Source: DASYRM01 sp036004405 (GTDB lineage: Bacteria > Acidobacteriota > Vicinamibacteria > Vicinamibacterales > UBA2999). From it: a DNA stretch of 28,817 nucleotides. Shown in pieces: positions 8,323-16,270 of the stretch (positions are counted from its first letter, which is position 1; each line of letters opens with the position of its first letter). The notes beneath the pieces were generated by a model. The model saw only the letters and a program-made list of their open reading frames with translations. It did not search any database and was not told where the DNA came from. The DNA lies in the NCBI GenBank assembly GCA_036004405.1, contig DASYRM010000068.1:1-28817 (forward strand). The letters are read 5' to 3'. The position numbers were made by a program, and so were the translations under genes.

Positions 8323-8727
8323 TCAGGGAGTAATGCTGATGCGACGGGTCGCCGGCCCTGGCAGTTTGGGGCAGCGGACGGTGAGCACCCCGTCCTTGAG
8401 ATCAGCGGTCACCGCCGAGTGGTCGATGGGGAGCGGCAGCTGGAACGAGCGCTGAAACGACCCGTGCCCGCGCTCGATGCGGTGGAACTGCTCGCACGCC
8501 ATCGGGCGCTCGCGGCGCGTGCCCGACAGGGTCAGGCCCCCCTCGCCGGTCTGGATGTCGATGTCGTCGCGATCCACGCCGGGAATCTCGGCCGTGAGGA
8601 CGTAGGCATCGCCGGTCTCGTACAGGTCGACCGGCGGTTGCCATCCGGCCGGGCCTGGCGCAAACCGGTCCAGGCGCTGCTGGATGGCGAGGAGATCGCG
8701 AAGCGGATCCCAGCGTGCGAACGCCAC
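8323..8727 (-). CDS. Small heat shock protein (Hsp20/alpha-crystallin)
   Basis: ATP-independent holdase chaperone. The alpha-crystallin domain runs from about VDLYETGDAYVLTAEIPGVDRDDIDI to the end, with the conserved LPLPIDHSAVTADLKDGVLTVRCPK segment and a C-terminal ISI motif (RRISITP) of the I-x-I type used in oligomerisation. The open frame extends to 8772, but those extra codons are the palindromic repeat at 8737-8770; GTG at 8727 (VAFARWDPLRDLLAIQQRLDR, 134 aa) fits the family and sits 6 nt after an extended -10 (TGCTACGAT), suggesting a leaderless transcript. It is first gene of a pair with htrA. Confidence 0.9.
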   Translation of the reverse strand: MAFARWDPLRDLLAIQQRLDRFAPGPAGWQPPVDLYETGDAYVLTAEIPGVDRDDIDIQTGEGGLTLSGTRRERPMACEQFHRIERGHGSFQRSFQLPLPIDHSAVTADLKDGVLTVRCPKLPGPATRRISITP

Positions 8728-8733
8728 AGCGGC

Positions 8734-8742
8734 ATCGTAGCA
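8734..8742 (-). promoter_or_regulatory. Extended -10 (TGC-TACGAT) for hsp20-htrA
   Basis: On the minus strand TACGAT (8739-8734) is preceded by TGC, an extended -10. It ends 6 nt before the preferred GTG start. The hexamer overlaps the GTAG foot of the neighbouring palindrome. Confidence 0.5.
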
Positions 8743-8770
8743 TGGGCCCAGGCTTCGCCTCGGCCCATGC
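8737..8770 (+). repeat. REP-like palindrome with CATGGGCC stem
   Basis: GTAG (8737-8740) followed by arm CATGGGCC, an inner AGGC/GCCT stem with TTC loop, and the complementary outer arm. The stem is unrelated to other families in the window but the foot is the same. The extended hsp20 reading frame runs through it. Confidence 0.75.
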
Positions 8771-8828
8771 ACGCCATCTATCTGGCGCTAAGCGTGTTGC
8801 TGACTCTTGAACGCGCTGCGCGCGGTTG

Positions 8829-8858
8829 TTGGGAGTGGGAAGTGGGCCGTGCTACGAT
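8829..8858 (+). promoter_or_regulatory. Putative efp promoter
   Basis: TTGGGA (8829-8834), an 18-bp spacer and extended -10 TGC-TACGAT (8853-8858). The -10 ends 24 nt before the efp ATG. The same extended -10 occurs in opposite orientation before hsp20, about 110 bp away. Confidence 0.55.
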
Positions 8859-8882
8859 CCTTGGGATATCCACCCGGACAAC

Positions 8883-9446
8883 ATGGCTGCCATACAAGCG
8901 ACGCGTCTCAAGAAGGGCATGCTGGTGAAGATCGAACAGGACCTCTTCCGGGTCCTCGAGCTCCAGCACGTCACCCCCGGCAACCTGCGCGGCTTCGTGC
9001 GAGTGAAGTTCCGCAACATCCGCAGCGGCAGCCTGTCGGACCAGAAGCTGCGGTCGGAAGACACCTTGGACCGCGCCACGCTCGAGCAGCGTGACATGCA
9101 GTTCCTCTACAAGGACGGCGACGGTTTCTGCTTCATGGACACCTCGTCCTACGAACAGATCCACATCACCAGCGAGGCGCTCGGGGACTCGGTCAACTAC
9201 CTGAAGCCGGAAATGACGGTGGAGGTGGAGTTCTATGGCGAGGAAGCCTTGGGCATCGAGCTGCCGGCTACGGTGGACCTCGCGGTGACCGACACGGCGC
9301 CGGGCATCAAGGGCGCGACGGCCAGTGCCCAGGTCAAGCCGGCCACGCTCGAGACCGGCCTCGTCGTGCAGGTGCCCCCCTTCGTCAACACCGGCGACCT
9401 GGTGCGCGTGAGCACCGAAACCGGCGAATACCTGTCCCGGGCCTGA
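8883..9446 (+). CDS. efp: Elongation factor P
   Basis: Translation factor that relieves ribosome stalling at polyproline stretches. The 187-aa product has the three beta-barrel architecture (KOW-like domain about 1-64, OB domains about 67-128 and 130-187) and ends with the family signature GDLVRVSTETGEYLSRA. ATG at 8883 was chosen; the upstream extension to 8826 runs through the promoter. The loop that reaches the peptidyl-transferase centre reads HVTPGNLRGFVRVK. Aligned to the E. coli loop PGKGQAFARVK, the modified Lys34 position is Asn34, with Arg at position 36. No modification enzyme gene is visible nearby. Confidence 0.96.
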   Translation: MAAIQATRLKKGMLVKIEQDLFRVLELQHVTPGNLRGFVRVKFRNIRSGSLSDQKLRSEDTLDRATLEQRDMQFLYKDGDGFCFMDTSSYEQIHITSEALGDSVNYLKPEMTVEVEFYGEEALGIELPATVDLAVTDTAPGIKGATASAQVKPATLETGLVVQVPPFVNTGDLVRVSTETGEYLSRA

Positions 9447-9450
9447 GTAC

Positions 9451-9504
9451 GTGGGGGGCGCCTTCCGCCTTCGCCAAGGCTACGGCGGACAAGTGAGGCG
9501 GCCC
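9451..9504 (+). repeat. Long two-stem REP-like element, degenerate left arm
   Basis: Same plan as 10789-10842: outer arm GGGCCGCCT (here mutated to GGGGCGCCT), inner TCCGCC, a loop around TTCGCCAAGGCTAC, inner GGCGGA, a six-base bulge CAAGTG, then AGGCGGCCC. The foot is GTGG rather than GTAG. Confidence 0.75.
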
Positions 9505-9509
9505 GGGCA

Positions 9510-9533
9510 GTAGGGGCCGCCTTCAGGCGGCCC
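9510..9533 (+). repeat. REP-like palindrome, GGGCCGCCT stem
   Basis: GTAG (9510-9513), then arm GGGCCGCCT, loop TC, perfect complementary arm. It directly follows the longer element and precedes the tdk promoter by 10 bp. Confidence 0.88.
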
Positions 9534-9542
9534 GTGGTCGGG

Positions 9543-9548
9543 TACACT
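9543..9548 (+). promoter_or_regulatory. -10-like TACACT seven bases before tdk
   Basis: TACACT ends 7 nt before the tdk ATG with no Shine-Dalgarno between them, predicting a transcript that starts at or next to the start codon. Confidence 0.45.
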
Positions 9549-9555
9549 TCGCGCC

Positions 9556-10152
9556 ATGGATGTCGTCAGGCAGCCTACCCAGGGCTGGATCGAGGTCATC
9601 GTCGGCTGCATGTTCAGCGGCAAGAGCGAGGAGCTCATCCGCCGGTTGCGGCGTGCCCAAATCGCCAAGCAGCGTGTCCAAGTGTTCAAGCCGACGATCG
9701 AAACCCGATTCTCGGCCCAGGACATCGTGTCGCACAGCGAGATGCGGATTGAATCGGAGCCGGTGGCGACGTCCCGGATGCTCCTGGATCGGGTGCGACC
9801 CGACACCGAGGTCGTGGGCATCGACGAGGGGCAGTTCTTCGACCTCGAGCTGCCGATGATCTGCAACACGCTCGCGGACCGGGGCAAGCGGGTGATCGTG
9901 GCCGGGCTGGACCAGGACTATCTGGGGAAGCCGTTCGAGCCGATGCCGCAGCTCCTGGCGATTGCCGAGTACATCACCAAGACGCACGCCATCTGCATGG
10001 TGTGCGGCAACCCCGCCAGCCACACGCAGCGCCTGGTTCCGAGCGGCGACCGGGTGCTGCTGGGCGCCACGGGGCTCTACGAGGCCCGCTGCCGGGCCTG
10101 CTTCGTGCCCTTCGTGGCTGCCGCCATGGACAAGCAGGCCTCGGGCGCCTGA
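9556..10152 (+). CDS. tdk: Thymidine kinase, type II
   Basis: Pyrimidine salvage enzyme phosphorylating thymidine to dTMP with ATP. The 198-aa product begins its core with the P-loop GCMFSGKS (residues 17-24), then the catalytic-base region GIDEGQFFD (E91), AGLDQDYLGKPF and the thymidine-binding lasso. Zinc-binding cysteines typical of type II enzymes appear as CMVCGNPA and CRAC near the C terminus. The start at 9556 is the first ATG after the -10-like TACACT. The gene stands alone between REP-like elements and the next gene 35 bp downstream. Confidence 0.95.
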   Translation: MDVVRQPTQGWIEVIVGCMFSGKSEELIRRLRRAQIAKQRVQVFKPTIETRFSAQDIVSHSEMRIESEPVATSRMLLDRVRPDTEVVGIDEGQFFDLELPMICNTLADRGKRVIVAGLDQDYLGKPFEPMPQLLAIAEYITKTHAICMVCGNPASHTQRLVPSGDRVLLGATGLYEARCRACFVPFVAAAMDKQASGA

Positions 10153-10187
10153 GGGAAGGCTTCCCGGGGACCGAGGGCAGCGGTGGC

Positions 10188-10772
10188 ATGAACCCAGACG
10201 GATTCGTCGAGTATTTCCGGTGGGCGTCCCCGCGGCTCTCGCTGCTCTTCGGCCTGGGCTTCCTGGTCGCCAACCTCCGCCTGCTCGTCGAGCTGCTGCA
10301 ATACCGGCGGCGCCGGCGGCACGCGCTCCTGACCTGGGAGGGCGTCCGGCCGAAATACTACGGCCTGAACCTCGCGCTTGGCGCGGTATTCGGGATCCTC
10401 CTGGCCATCAACATCTTCTGGCTCCGCCGTCCGCTCCGCGACCTGTTCGGCGAGCTGATGATGCTCACGTACTACGGCTACGCGTTTCCGTTCAGCGTCC
10501 GCATCGCCCGCGGGTTCTACGAAGACGGCGTCTGGTCCGACAGCGGGTTCATGAAGTGGGGACAGATCTCCGCGGTGTCGTGGAAGGAGGAGGGCAGCGT
10601 CACCCTGGTCCTCATCTCCCATTTCAGGAGCATCGCCCGGCGGCTGGACGTCCCGGGCCACCTCTACGGCCAGGCCCGGCGGCTGCTCCGGGACCGGATC
10701 AAGAGCCAGGAGATGCACATGGGCGGGGCGGGGCTGGACCTTGGAAGCCGCGAGGAACAGGACGTGGTTTAA
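10188..10772 (+). CDS. Hypothetical membrane protein (possibly DUF5673-like)
   Basis: Not firmly recognised. The 194-aa product starts MNPDGFVEYFRWASPRLS; two clear membrane segments are predicted (about 15-38 and 60-79), with a further amphipathic stretch near 88-105. They are separated by a strongly basic cytoplasmic turn (YRRRRRH). The C-terminal half is soluble and contains GVWSDSGFMKWGQISAVSWKEEGSVTLVLIS, a layout like small bacterial membrane proteins of the DUF5673 type (two membrane helices then a PH-like beta domain). That resemblance is from memory and weak. ATG at 10188 was chosen; the longer frame to 10002 lies inside tdk. Probably co-transcribed with tdk. Confidence 0.75.
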   Translation: MNPDGFVEYFRWASPRLSLLFGLGFLVANLRLLVELLQYRRRRRHALLTWEGVRPKYYGLNLALGAVFGILLAINIFWLRRPLRDLFGELMMLTYYGYAFPFSVRIARGFYEDGVWSDSGFMKWGQISAVSWKEEGSVTLVLISHFRSIARRLDVPGHLYGQARRLLRDRIKSQEMHMGGAGLDLGSREEQDVV

Positions 10773-10788
10773 TGGCCGGCTTGCAGAC

Positions 10789-10842
10789 GTAGGGGCCGCC
10801 TTCCGCCTTCGCCGAGGCTACGGCGGACAAGTCAGGCGGCCC
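10789..10842 (+). repeat. Long two-stem REP-like element
   Basis: GTAG foot, outer arms GGGCCGCCT/AGGCGGCCC, inner arms TCCGCC/GGCGGA, loop TTCGCCGAGGCTAC, and a six-base bulge CAAGTC on the 3' side. This is the clean form of the element that appears expanded at 26630. Confidence 0.88.
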
Positions 10843-10898
10843 ATGGCCGGAAATGCGCACTCCTGCACAGGGGCGCGCCTGGTGCCGATAGAGGAGCC

Positions 10899-11780
10899 AT
10901 GGCAGCGAGACCTACCTGGAAAGGCTATTTGAAGGTCAGTCTGGTCACGATTCCGGTGAAGGTGTTCCCGGCCACCGAGTCGGCGGCGACCTTGTCCTTC
11001 AACCAGCTTCATGCCGAGTGCAAGACCCGCATCCAGCAGAAGCGCTGGTGTCCGCACTGCGAGCGCGAAGTGCCCAACACCGAGCTGGTGAAGGGCTATG
11101 AGTACGAGAAGGGCTCCTACGTCGTGGTGACCGAAGAGGACATCGAGAAGGTGCGGGTGGACTCCACCCGTGTCATCGACCTCTCGCAGTTCACCGACGT
11201 GTCCGAAATCGACCCCATCTACGTCGACCGTGCCTACTACCTGGCGCCCGACGGTCCAATGGCCGCCGAGTCGTTCGCGGTAATGCGCGAGGGCATGGCA
11301 GGGAAGGCAGGCATCGGCAAGGTGGCGCTGTACGGGCGCGAGTACCTGGTGGCGGTGCGGCCGCAGAAGAAGGGGCTCGTGATGTACACGCTGCACCACG
11401 ACGCAGAGATCCGCAGCATCGACCAGGTCGAGGAGCTCAACTCGGTGCCCTCCAAGGTGAAGCCCGAGGAGATGAAGCTCGCCAAACAGGTGATCGCCAC
11501 CTTCGATGCCGAGCTCAATCTCAAGGACTACCAGGATGAGTACAAGGCCGGCCTGCGCAAGATCATCGACGCCAAGATCGCGGGCGAGGAAGTGGTGGCG
11601 CCCGAGATTCAGGAACCGCCCAAGGTGGTGGACCTCATGGAAGCGCTGCGCCGCAGTCTGAACACGGTGAGCGCCGACAAGAAGAAGCCCGCGAAGGCGG
11701 AGATCGGTAAAGGCGAGGCTGTCAAGCCGGTGGCCAGAGCCAAGGCGGCCGCCAACGGCAAGAAGCGCAAAGCTTCGTAG
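10899..11780 (+). CDS. ku: Non-homologous end-joining protein Ku
   Basis: Homodimeric DNA-end-binding ring of bacterial NHEJ. The 293-aa product opens MAARPTWKGYLKVSLVTIPVKVF, typical of bacterial Ku, followed by LVKGYEYEKGSYVVVTEEDI and the bridge-region motifs. H38xxC41 and C51xxC54 (WCPHCERE) form a possible zinc-ribbon seen in some bacterial Ku proteins. The last about 35 residues are Lys/Ala-rich, as in the basic DNA-sliding tails of other bacterial Ku. No LigD gene is in the window. GAGGAG sits only 2 nt from the ATG, an unusually short spacing. The stop TAG belongs to CGTAGAGGC, a remnant of a REP foot. Confidence 0.95.
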   Translation: MAARPTWKGYLKVSLVTIPVKVFPATESAATLSFNQLHAECKTRIQQKRWCPHCEREVPNTELVKGYEYEKGSYVVVTEEDIEKVRVDSTRVIDLSQFTDVSEIDPIYVDRAYYLAPDGPMAAESFAVMREGMAGKAGIGKVALYGREYLVAVRPQKKGLVMYTLHHDAEIRSIDQVEELNSVPSKVKPEEMKLAKQVIATFDAELNLKDYQDEYKAGLRKIIDAKIAGEEVVAPEIQEPPKVVDLMEALRRSLNTVSADKKKPAKAEIGKGEAVKPVARAKAAANGKKRKAS

Positions 11781-11783
11781 AGG

Positions 11784-12566
11784 CTACGTACGACCTGACA
11801 GTCGCTTCCGCTCGGTCAGGATCAGGTTGTACTCGGACGCGCGCTTCCACACGCGGTTCGACATCCCGGTGAGCTGCACCGCCTTCATGCCGTAGTAGAG
11901 AAAGGCGGCGCCGAGCACCGCCACGACCCCGTAGCGGAGCACTTCCATGCGCCCTTGGCCGAGCTCGGCGACGAAGTACCCGAGGACGCCGTAGGCCACG
12001 AAACCGGCGGCGGCCAGGAGCGGCCCGGTGACGGTGCGCACGCCCCACGAGGCGACGCGCGACTCCTTCTCCATGAGCATCCCCACGGTGAAGAGCCGAT
12101 CGAGCTGCGCCTTGATTGCGTTCATGTCGGTGCCGGTGAGCACGTCCCGCAGAGTCACCTGCGCGCGGCAGGCCTTGGCCACGCGGCGATCACCGCGGAA
12201 GAACGACCCTTTGTTCACACGCACGCTGTAGCCGGGAAAGCGCTGGGCCAGGTGGGCGCGCAGGCGGATGCGCGAGTCTTCGCCCTGCTCCTGCCAGGTG
12301 GACATCGTCTCGACTTCGATCCGCTTCTTGGCCGGGACCACGACCAGTTCGTGCAGGTCGCCCGAGGTCGAGTCCTGCACGTACGCGGCGGCGTGCGGCG
12401 CCACGCCCTCGTGCAGCATCGCCTCGTGATCGAGGCAGGGCAGCGTGGGCACCGCCGGCGGATTGTCGAGCGCAATGCGATAGACCTTGATGGCCAGCAC
12501 CGGTCCGAACGCGCGCAGCGCTTCGAGCGCGTAGGCAGTTTCCGTGGCCGTCGTGGCCGGGTCCAT
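11784..12566 (-). CDS. Hypothetical protein with two C-terminal membrane segments
   Basis: Not recognised. The 260-aa product starts MDPATTATETAYALEALRAFGPVLAIKVYRIAL; the first about 170 residues look soluble and contain a basic stretch around 100-145. Two hydrophobic segments follow (about 181-201 and 210-228), then a charged tail. The ATG overlaps the stop of the upstream phosphatidyltransferase gene (TGATG, one shared base), so both are translationally coupled and likely act in the same membrane-lipid process. The Ku stop lies 3 bp from this gene's stop on the opposite strand. A larger frame running through the upstream gene to 13304 is a shadow, not a fusion. Confidence 0.8.
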   Translation of the reverse strand: MDPATTATETAYALEALRAFGPVLAIKVYRIALDNPPAVPTLPCLDHEAMLHEGVAPHAAAYVQDSTSGDLHELVVVPAKKRIEVETMSTWQEQGEDSRIRLRAHLAQRFPGYSVRVNKGSFFRGDRRVAKACRAQVTLRDVLTGTDMNAIKAQLDRLFTVGMLMEKESRVASWGVRTVTGPLLAAAGFVAYGVLGYFVAELGQGRMEVLRYGVVAVLGAAFLYYGMKAVQLTGMSNRVWKRASEYNLILTERKRLSGRT

Positions 12567-13333
12567 CAGAACCAGCCCCAGAGCCCCAGACCCGTCGCCG
12601 TCGGATCGCGCAACCAGTCGGGCGGCGTCAGCCAGATGAAGGAGAGGATGGCGATGACCCACAGGTCGTAGGGCAGCGTCGCCCGCTCGTCGCGCCAGAA
12701 GAACGCGCGCGAGAAGCCGCGCGTCAGCAGGTTGTTTCCGGTCGGGATCGGTTTCCCGTTGAGCGCCAGGTAGGTGTAGTGGATGCGGTTGGCGACGGTA
12801 ATGATCGACAGGACCAGCAGCACCCACATGACCGCCGCCATGCGGTTGGTGAACGCGCCGACCCAGAACAAGACGATGCGCTCGGGACGCTCCATGAACC
12901 CGACCTTGCACTTCTCGATCAACGACTCGGCACGCGCGCGCGCGTAGCTGATCATGATCGAGAAGATCGCCGCCAGCGCCGCGATCATCACGTAGTCGGT
13001 CCGGCGCAGGTTCGAGTAGAGGTGAATCAGGCCGAGGAACAGAATGAGGTCGGAGAACCGGTCGAGCGTGGAGTCCCAGAAGGCGCCGAATTGCGACTGC
13101 TTGCCGGTGATGTGCGCGACCTTCCCGTCGATGAAGTCGAAGATGCTGGCGGCTATCATGATCACGCCGCCGAGATAGAAGTGCTCGGTGCCCAGCGCCA
13201 CGGCCGCGCCGACGTTGATGAGGACGCCGATGAGCGTGAGAGTGTTCGGGTGGATCCGGAGCGCCACGCTCGCGCGAATGATGGCGCGCAGCGGGAACAT
13301 GCACACGGTTCCAATGAACCCGGTAACTGTCAT
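12566..13333 (-). CDS. CDP-alcohol phosphatidyltransferase family protein
   Basis: Integral membrane enzyme transferring a phosphatidyl group from a CDP-lipid to an alcohol. The 255-aa product has several membrane helices and the family motif at residues 66-91: D66, D69-G70, A73, G83, D87 and D91 are all in place (DFIDGKVAH ... GAFWDSTLDR). The Arg that normally follows the Ala (consensus DGxxAR) is His74 here. The acceptor alcohol cannot be told; the motif style resembles PgsA or inositol-phosphate transferases. A TTTTATCA sequence lies just before the ATG, and a gene for an unknown membrane protein is coupled downstream. Confidence 0.88.
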   Translation of the reverse strand: MTVTGFIGTVCMFPLRAIIRASVALRIHPNTLTLIGVLINVGAAVALGTEHFYLGGVIMIAASIFDFIDGKVAHITGKQSQFGAFWDSTLDRFSDLILFLGLIHLYSNLRRTDYVMIAALAAIFSIMISYARARAESLIEKCKVGFMERPERIVLFWVGAFTNRMAAVMWVLLVLSIITVANRIHYTYLALNGKPIPTGNNLLTRGFSRAFFWRDERATLPYDLWVIAILSFIWLTPPDWLRDPTATGLGLWGWF

Positions 13334-13388
13334 CCCTTGATAAAATGGTGGATTCGAGCCGATAGAAACGAGCTTGTCATACTAGCCC

Positions 13389-15203
13389 ATGCCCATCCAG
13401 GACCTCAAGGAGCAGATCGCCCGCCTCCCGGAGCAGCCTGGCGTGTATTTGTGGGGCAATCGGGGCGGCGAAACCGTGTACGTCGGCAAGGCCCGCTCGC
13501 TGCGCGACCGGGTCCGGAGCTACCTGGGCGCGTGGGGCATGAGTCCGCGTCACGATGCCCTGCTCGACGAGATCGCGACCCTCGAGGTAATCGTCACCGA
13601 CTCGGTGATGGAAGCGCTGGCGCTCGAGAACAATCTCATCAAGCAACGGAGTCCAAAGTACAACATCCTCCTCCGGGACGACAAAAACTACCCGTACTTG
13701 CGGCTCACCACCAGCGAGGCATTCCCCAGGCTGCTGGTGGCGCGGAGCGTGGACGAGAAGGACGGCGACTTCTACGCCGGGCCCTTCCTGCCGGCCAAGC
13801 TCGGTCGGCGCACGATGGTGCTGTCGCACCGGCTGTTCGGCCTGCGGTCGTGCAACGAGGTCATCAACGGCCGGCGCGGCCGTCCGTGCCTCGAATACGA
13901 CATCAAGCGCTGCATCGCGCCGTGCGTCGCGGAACTCTGCACCGAGGAGCGCTACGCGGAGGCCGTCGCCAACACAGAGCTGCTGCTCGAGGGGCGCACC
14001 GAAGAGCTCGCCGACACGCTGCGGGAGCGGATGCAGAGCTCGGCCGAGGCCGAACGCTTCGAGGAGGCGGCGCAGCTCCGGGACGCCTTGCGCACGGTGC
14101 AGACGCTGGCCGAGCGCCAGCAGAAGCTGGCCACCCCGCAGACCTCCGACCGCGACGTCTTCGGCTTGAAGGTCGGGCCGAGCGGCGGCGTCGTCCAGGC
14201 GTGGGCGATGCGCGGCGGGCGCGTGGTGGAGCGCGTGGAGCTCGCCATCGAAGCCGGTGCGGTGGCCGGCGGCGACGCCGACGTGATGGGGGCGGTGCTG
14301 GGGCAGTTCTATGAGCGCCGCGTGCCGCCGCCCGAGATCGATCTGCCCGTGGGCATCGAAGACGACGAGGCGGTGGCCCAGTGGCTCTCGGTGCGCGCGG
14401 GGCGCAAAGTCCGTCTGCTGGTGCCGCAGCGCGGCGACCGCCGGGCGCTGGTGGAACTGGCCACGCGGAACGCGGAGCTCTCGTACCGCACGCGACACAA
14501 CGAGATCATCGCCGCCCACTTCGAAGCGCTCGAGACGCTGCGGGCGGTGCTGGCCCTCAAGGCGCTTCCACGGCGAATCGAGTGCTTCGACATTTCCACC
14601 ATCCAGGGGGCCGAGACGGTGGCGTCGATGGTCGTGTGCGAGGACGGCCGGATGAAGAAGTCGGACTACCGGAAATTCCGCATCCGCCACCTGCCGGAGA
14701 AAGGGCCCGACGACTTCGCGGCCATGCGCGAAGTGGTGCAGCGGCGGTATCGCGCCGTGCTCGAAGCCGGAGGCCCCTTTCCGGACCTGATCCTGATCGA
14801 CGGCGGCCCGGGGCAGGTGTCGGCGGCCTATGAGGCGCTCGAAACGGTGGGGTTGGGCAATCTCGAGGCGGTGGGCATCGCGAAACGCGAGGAGCTGCTC
14901 GTGCCGCGCCAGGGCGAGCCGATCGCGCTGCCGCCGAACGACCCGGCGCTCCTGCTCGTGCAGCGGATCCGCGACGAGGCGCACCGCTTCGCGGTGACGT
15001 TCCACCGCAAGGCGCGGTCGATGCGCGACCTGCGGTCGGAACTGGACGACGTGCCCGGCGTGGGCCCGCGACGGCGGCGGGCGCTGCTGCGCGCGTTCGG
15101 GAGCCTCTCCGCCGTCCGCCGCGCCACGCGCGAGGAGCTGACCAGCGTCGTGGGTGCGAAGGTCGCGTCAGCCGTCATCGACCACTTCGCCAGGAGTGCG
15201 TAG
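13389..15203 (+). CDS. uvrC: Excinuclease ABC subunit C
   Basis: Dual-incision nuclease of nucleotide excision repair. The 604-aa product has the N-terminal GIY-YIG domain (PGVYLW ... VYVGKARSLRDRV, about 15-42), a UVR motif that binds UvrB (AERFEEAAQLRDAL, about 218-231), and the RNase-H-like endonuclease half. Its catalytic residues appear as D401 (ECFDIS), D441/D442 (GPDDFAAM), D471 (LIDGGPGQ) and H532 (DEAHRF). A tandem helix-hairpin-helix closes the protein (VPGVGPRRRRALL and TSVVGAKVASAVI). ATG at 13389 follows CATACT by 5 nt, without Shine-Dalgarno. The stop TAG (15201-15203) is the GTAG foot of a REP-like element. Confidence 0.97.
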   Translation: MPIQDLKEQIARLPEQPGVYLWGNRGGETVYVGKARSLRDRVRSYLGAWGMSPRHDALLDEIATLEVIVTDSVMEALALENNLIKQRSPKYNILLRDDKNYPYLRLTTSEAFPRLLVARSVDEKDGDFYAGPFLPAKLGRRTMVLSHRLFGLRSCNEVINGRRGRPCLEYDIKRCIAPCVAELCTEERYAEAVANTELLLEGRTEELADTLRERMQSSAEAERFEEAAQLRDALRTVQTLAERQQKLATPQTSDRDVFGLKVGPSGGVVQAWAMRGGRVVERVELAIEAGAVAGGDADVMGAVLGQFYERRVPPPEIDLPVGIEDDEAVAQWLSVRAGRKVRLLVPQRGDRRALVELATRNAELSYRTRHNEIIAAHFEALETLRAVLALKALPRRIECFDISTIQGAETVASMVVCEDGRMKKSDYRKFRIRHLPEKGPDDFAAMREVVQRRYRAVLEAGGPFPDLILIDGGPGQVSAAYEALETVGLGNLEAVGIAKREELLVPRQGEPIALPPNDPALLLVQRIRDEAHRFAVTFHRKARSMRDLRSELDDVPGVGPRRRRALLRAFGSLSAVRRATREELTSVVGAKVASAVIDHFARSA

Positions 15204-15225
15204 AGGCGGACCTTCAGGTCCGCCT
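15200..15225 (+). repeat. REP-like palindrome at the uvrC stop codon
   Basis: GTAG (15200-15203), then arm AGGCGGACCT, loop TC, perfect complementary arm. The TAG of the foot is the uvrC stop codon in frame. Confidence 0.92.
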
Positions 15226-15231
15226 GTATGG

Positions 15232-15237
15232 TACGCT
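15232..15237 (+). promoter_or_regulatory. -10-like TACGCT before trpS
   Basis: TACGCT ends 11 nt before the trpS ATG and lies 6 bp after a REP-like palindrome. No Shine-Dalgarno follows. A TATGGT overlaps it at 15227-15232. Confidence 0.35.
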
Positions 15238-15248
15238 GACCGTTCTTG

Positions 15249-16256
15249 ATGGCTCAGGCACCCCAAGCGAAAGCCCGTGTCGTTTCAGGCATGCGTCCCA
15301 CCGGGCGCCTGCACCTCGGTCACCTGGTCGGCGCGCTCAAGAACTGGACCGAGCTCCAGGACCGCTTCGATTGCTTCTATTTCGTGGCCGACTGGCACGC
15401 GCTTACCAGCGAGTACGCGAACACGGCGGGGCTGACGGCCAACGCCCTCGACAACGCGGCGGACTGGATGGCCACCGGGGTCGATCCGGAACGCAGCACG
15501 CTCTTCATCCAGTCGCTCGTGCCGGAGCACGCCGAGCTGTACCTGCTGCTGCAGATGGTGGTGCCGATCCCGTGGCTGGAGCGCGTGCCTACCTACAAGG
15601 AGCAGCGCGAGCAGTTGACCGACAGGGATCTCTCCACCCTCGGGTTTCTCGGCTATCCGCTGCTGCAGGCGGCCGACATCGCGATCTACGACGGCAAGTT
15701 CGTGCCGGTAGGCGAGGACCAGGTGGCCCATCTGGAGCTGGGGCGCGAGTCGATTCGCCGGTTCCACAACTTTTACGGCGAGGTGCTGGTGGAGCCGCAG
15801 CCGCTGCTCACACCCGTCCCGCGTCTGCCCGGGCTCGACAACCGGAAGATGAGCAAGAGCTACGGCAACACCATCGACCTGTCGGACGACGACGCGACCG
15901 TCACCAAGAAGGTGCGCCAGATGTACGCCGACCCCAAGCGGATCCGGGCCGACATTCCGGGCACCGTCGAGGGCAACCCGGTGTTCATGTACCATGACGC
16001 GTTCAATCCGGACGTGGCCGAGGTGGACGACCTCAAGGCGCGCTACCGGGCCGGCAAGGTGGGCGACGTCGAGGTGAAGACCAAGCTCGCCACGGCGATG
16101 AATGCGGCCCTGGCGCCGATCCGCGAGCGGCGGCGCGAGATCATGGCGAAGCCCGATCGGGTGAAGGAGATCCTGGTGGAGGGCTCGCGCAAGGCGCGCA
16201 CGACCGCGCACGCGACGATGGAGCGCGTCCGCGACGCCGTGAAGCTGCGGTACTGA
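15249..16256 (+). CDS. trpS: Tryptophanyl-tRNA synthetase
   Basis: Class I aminoacyl-tRNA synthetase charging tRNA-Trp. The 335-aa product shows the HIGH-type motif HLGH (residues 22-25, in RPTGRLHLGHLVGAL), the tryptophan and ATP pocket residues around DWHALTSEY (48-56) and GEDQVAHLELGR (155-166), and KMSKS at 200-204. The length is normal for bacterial TrpRS. ATG at 15249 is preferred; the preceding in-frame TTG at 15246 would add one residue. scpA starts 14 bp after the stop, and scpB follows, so trpS-scpA-scpB probably form one transcription unit. Confidence 0.97.
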   Translation: MAQAPQAKARVVSGMRPTGRLHLGHLVGALKNWTELQDRFDCFYFVADWHALTSEYANTAGLTANALDNAADWMATGVDPERSTLFIQSLVPEHAELYLLLQMVVPIPWLERVPTYKEQREQLTDRDLSTLGFLGYPLLQAADIAIYDGKFVPVGEDQVAHLELGRESIRRFHNFYGEVLVEPQPLLTPVPRLPGLDNRKMSKSYGNTIDLSDDDATVTKKVRQMYADPKRIRADIPGTVEGNPVFMYHDAFNPDVAEVDDLKARYRAGKVGDVEVKTKLATAMNAALAPIRERRREIMAKPDRVKEILVEGSRKARTTAHATMERVRDAVKLRY

Positions 16257-16270
16257 CGCGGTCTGATCCG

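Noticed and set aside
8728..8772. Longer Hsp20 N terminus starting at the upstream ATG
   Set aside because: The added codons are a palindromic repeat and the promoter; the family N terminus begins after the GTG at 8727.
10899..11780. A complete NHEJ operon
   Set aside because: Only Ku is present; no LigD, ligase, polymerase or nuclease domain is seen nearby.
11784..13304. An apparent 506-aa fusion on the minus strand
   Set aside because: Its first half is an off-frame reading of the phosphatidyltransferase gene; the real gene starts at the coupled ATG at 12566.
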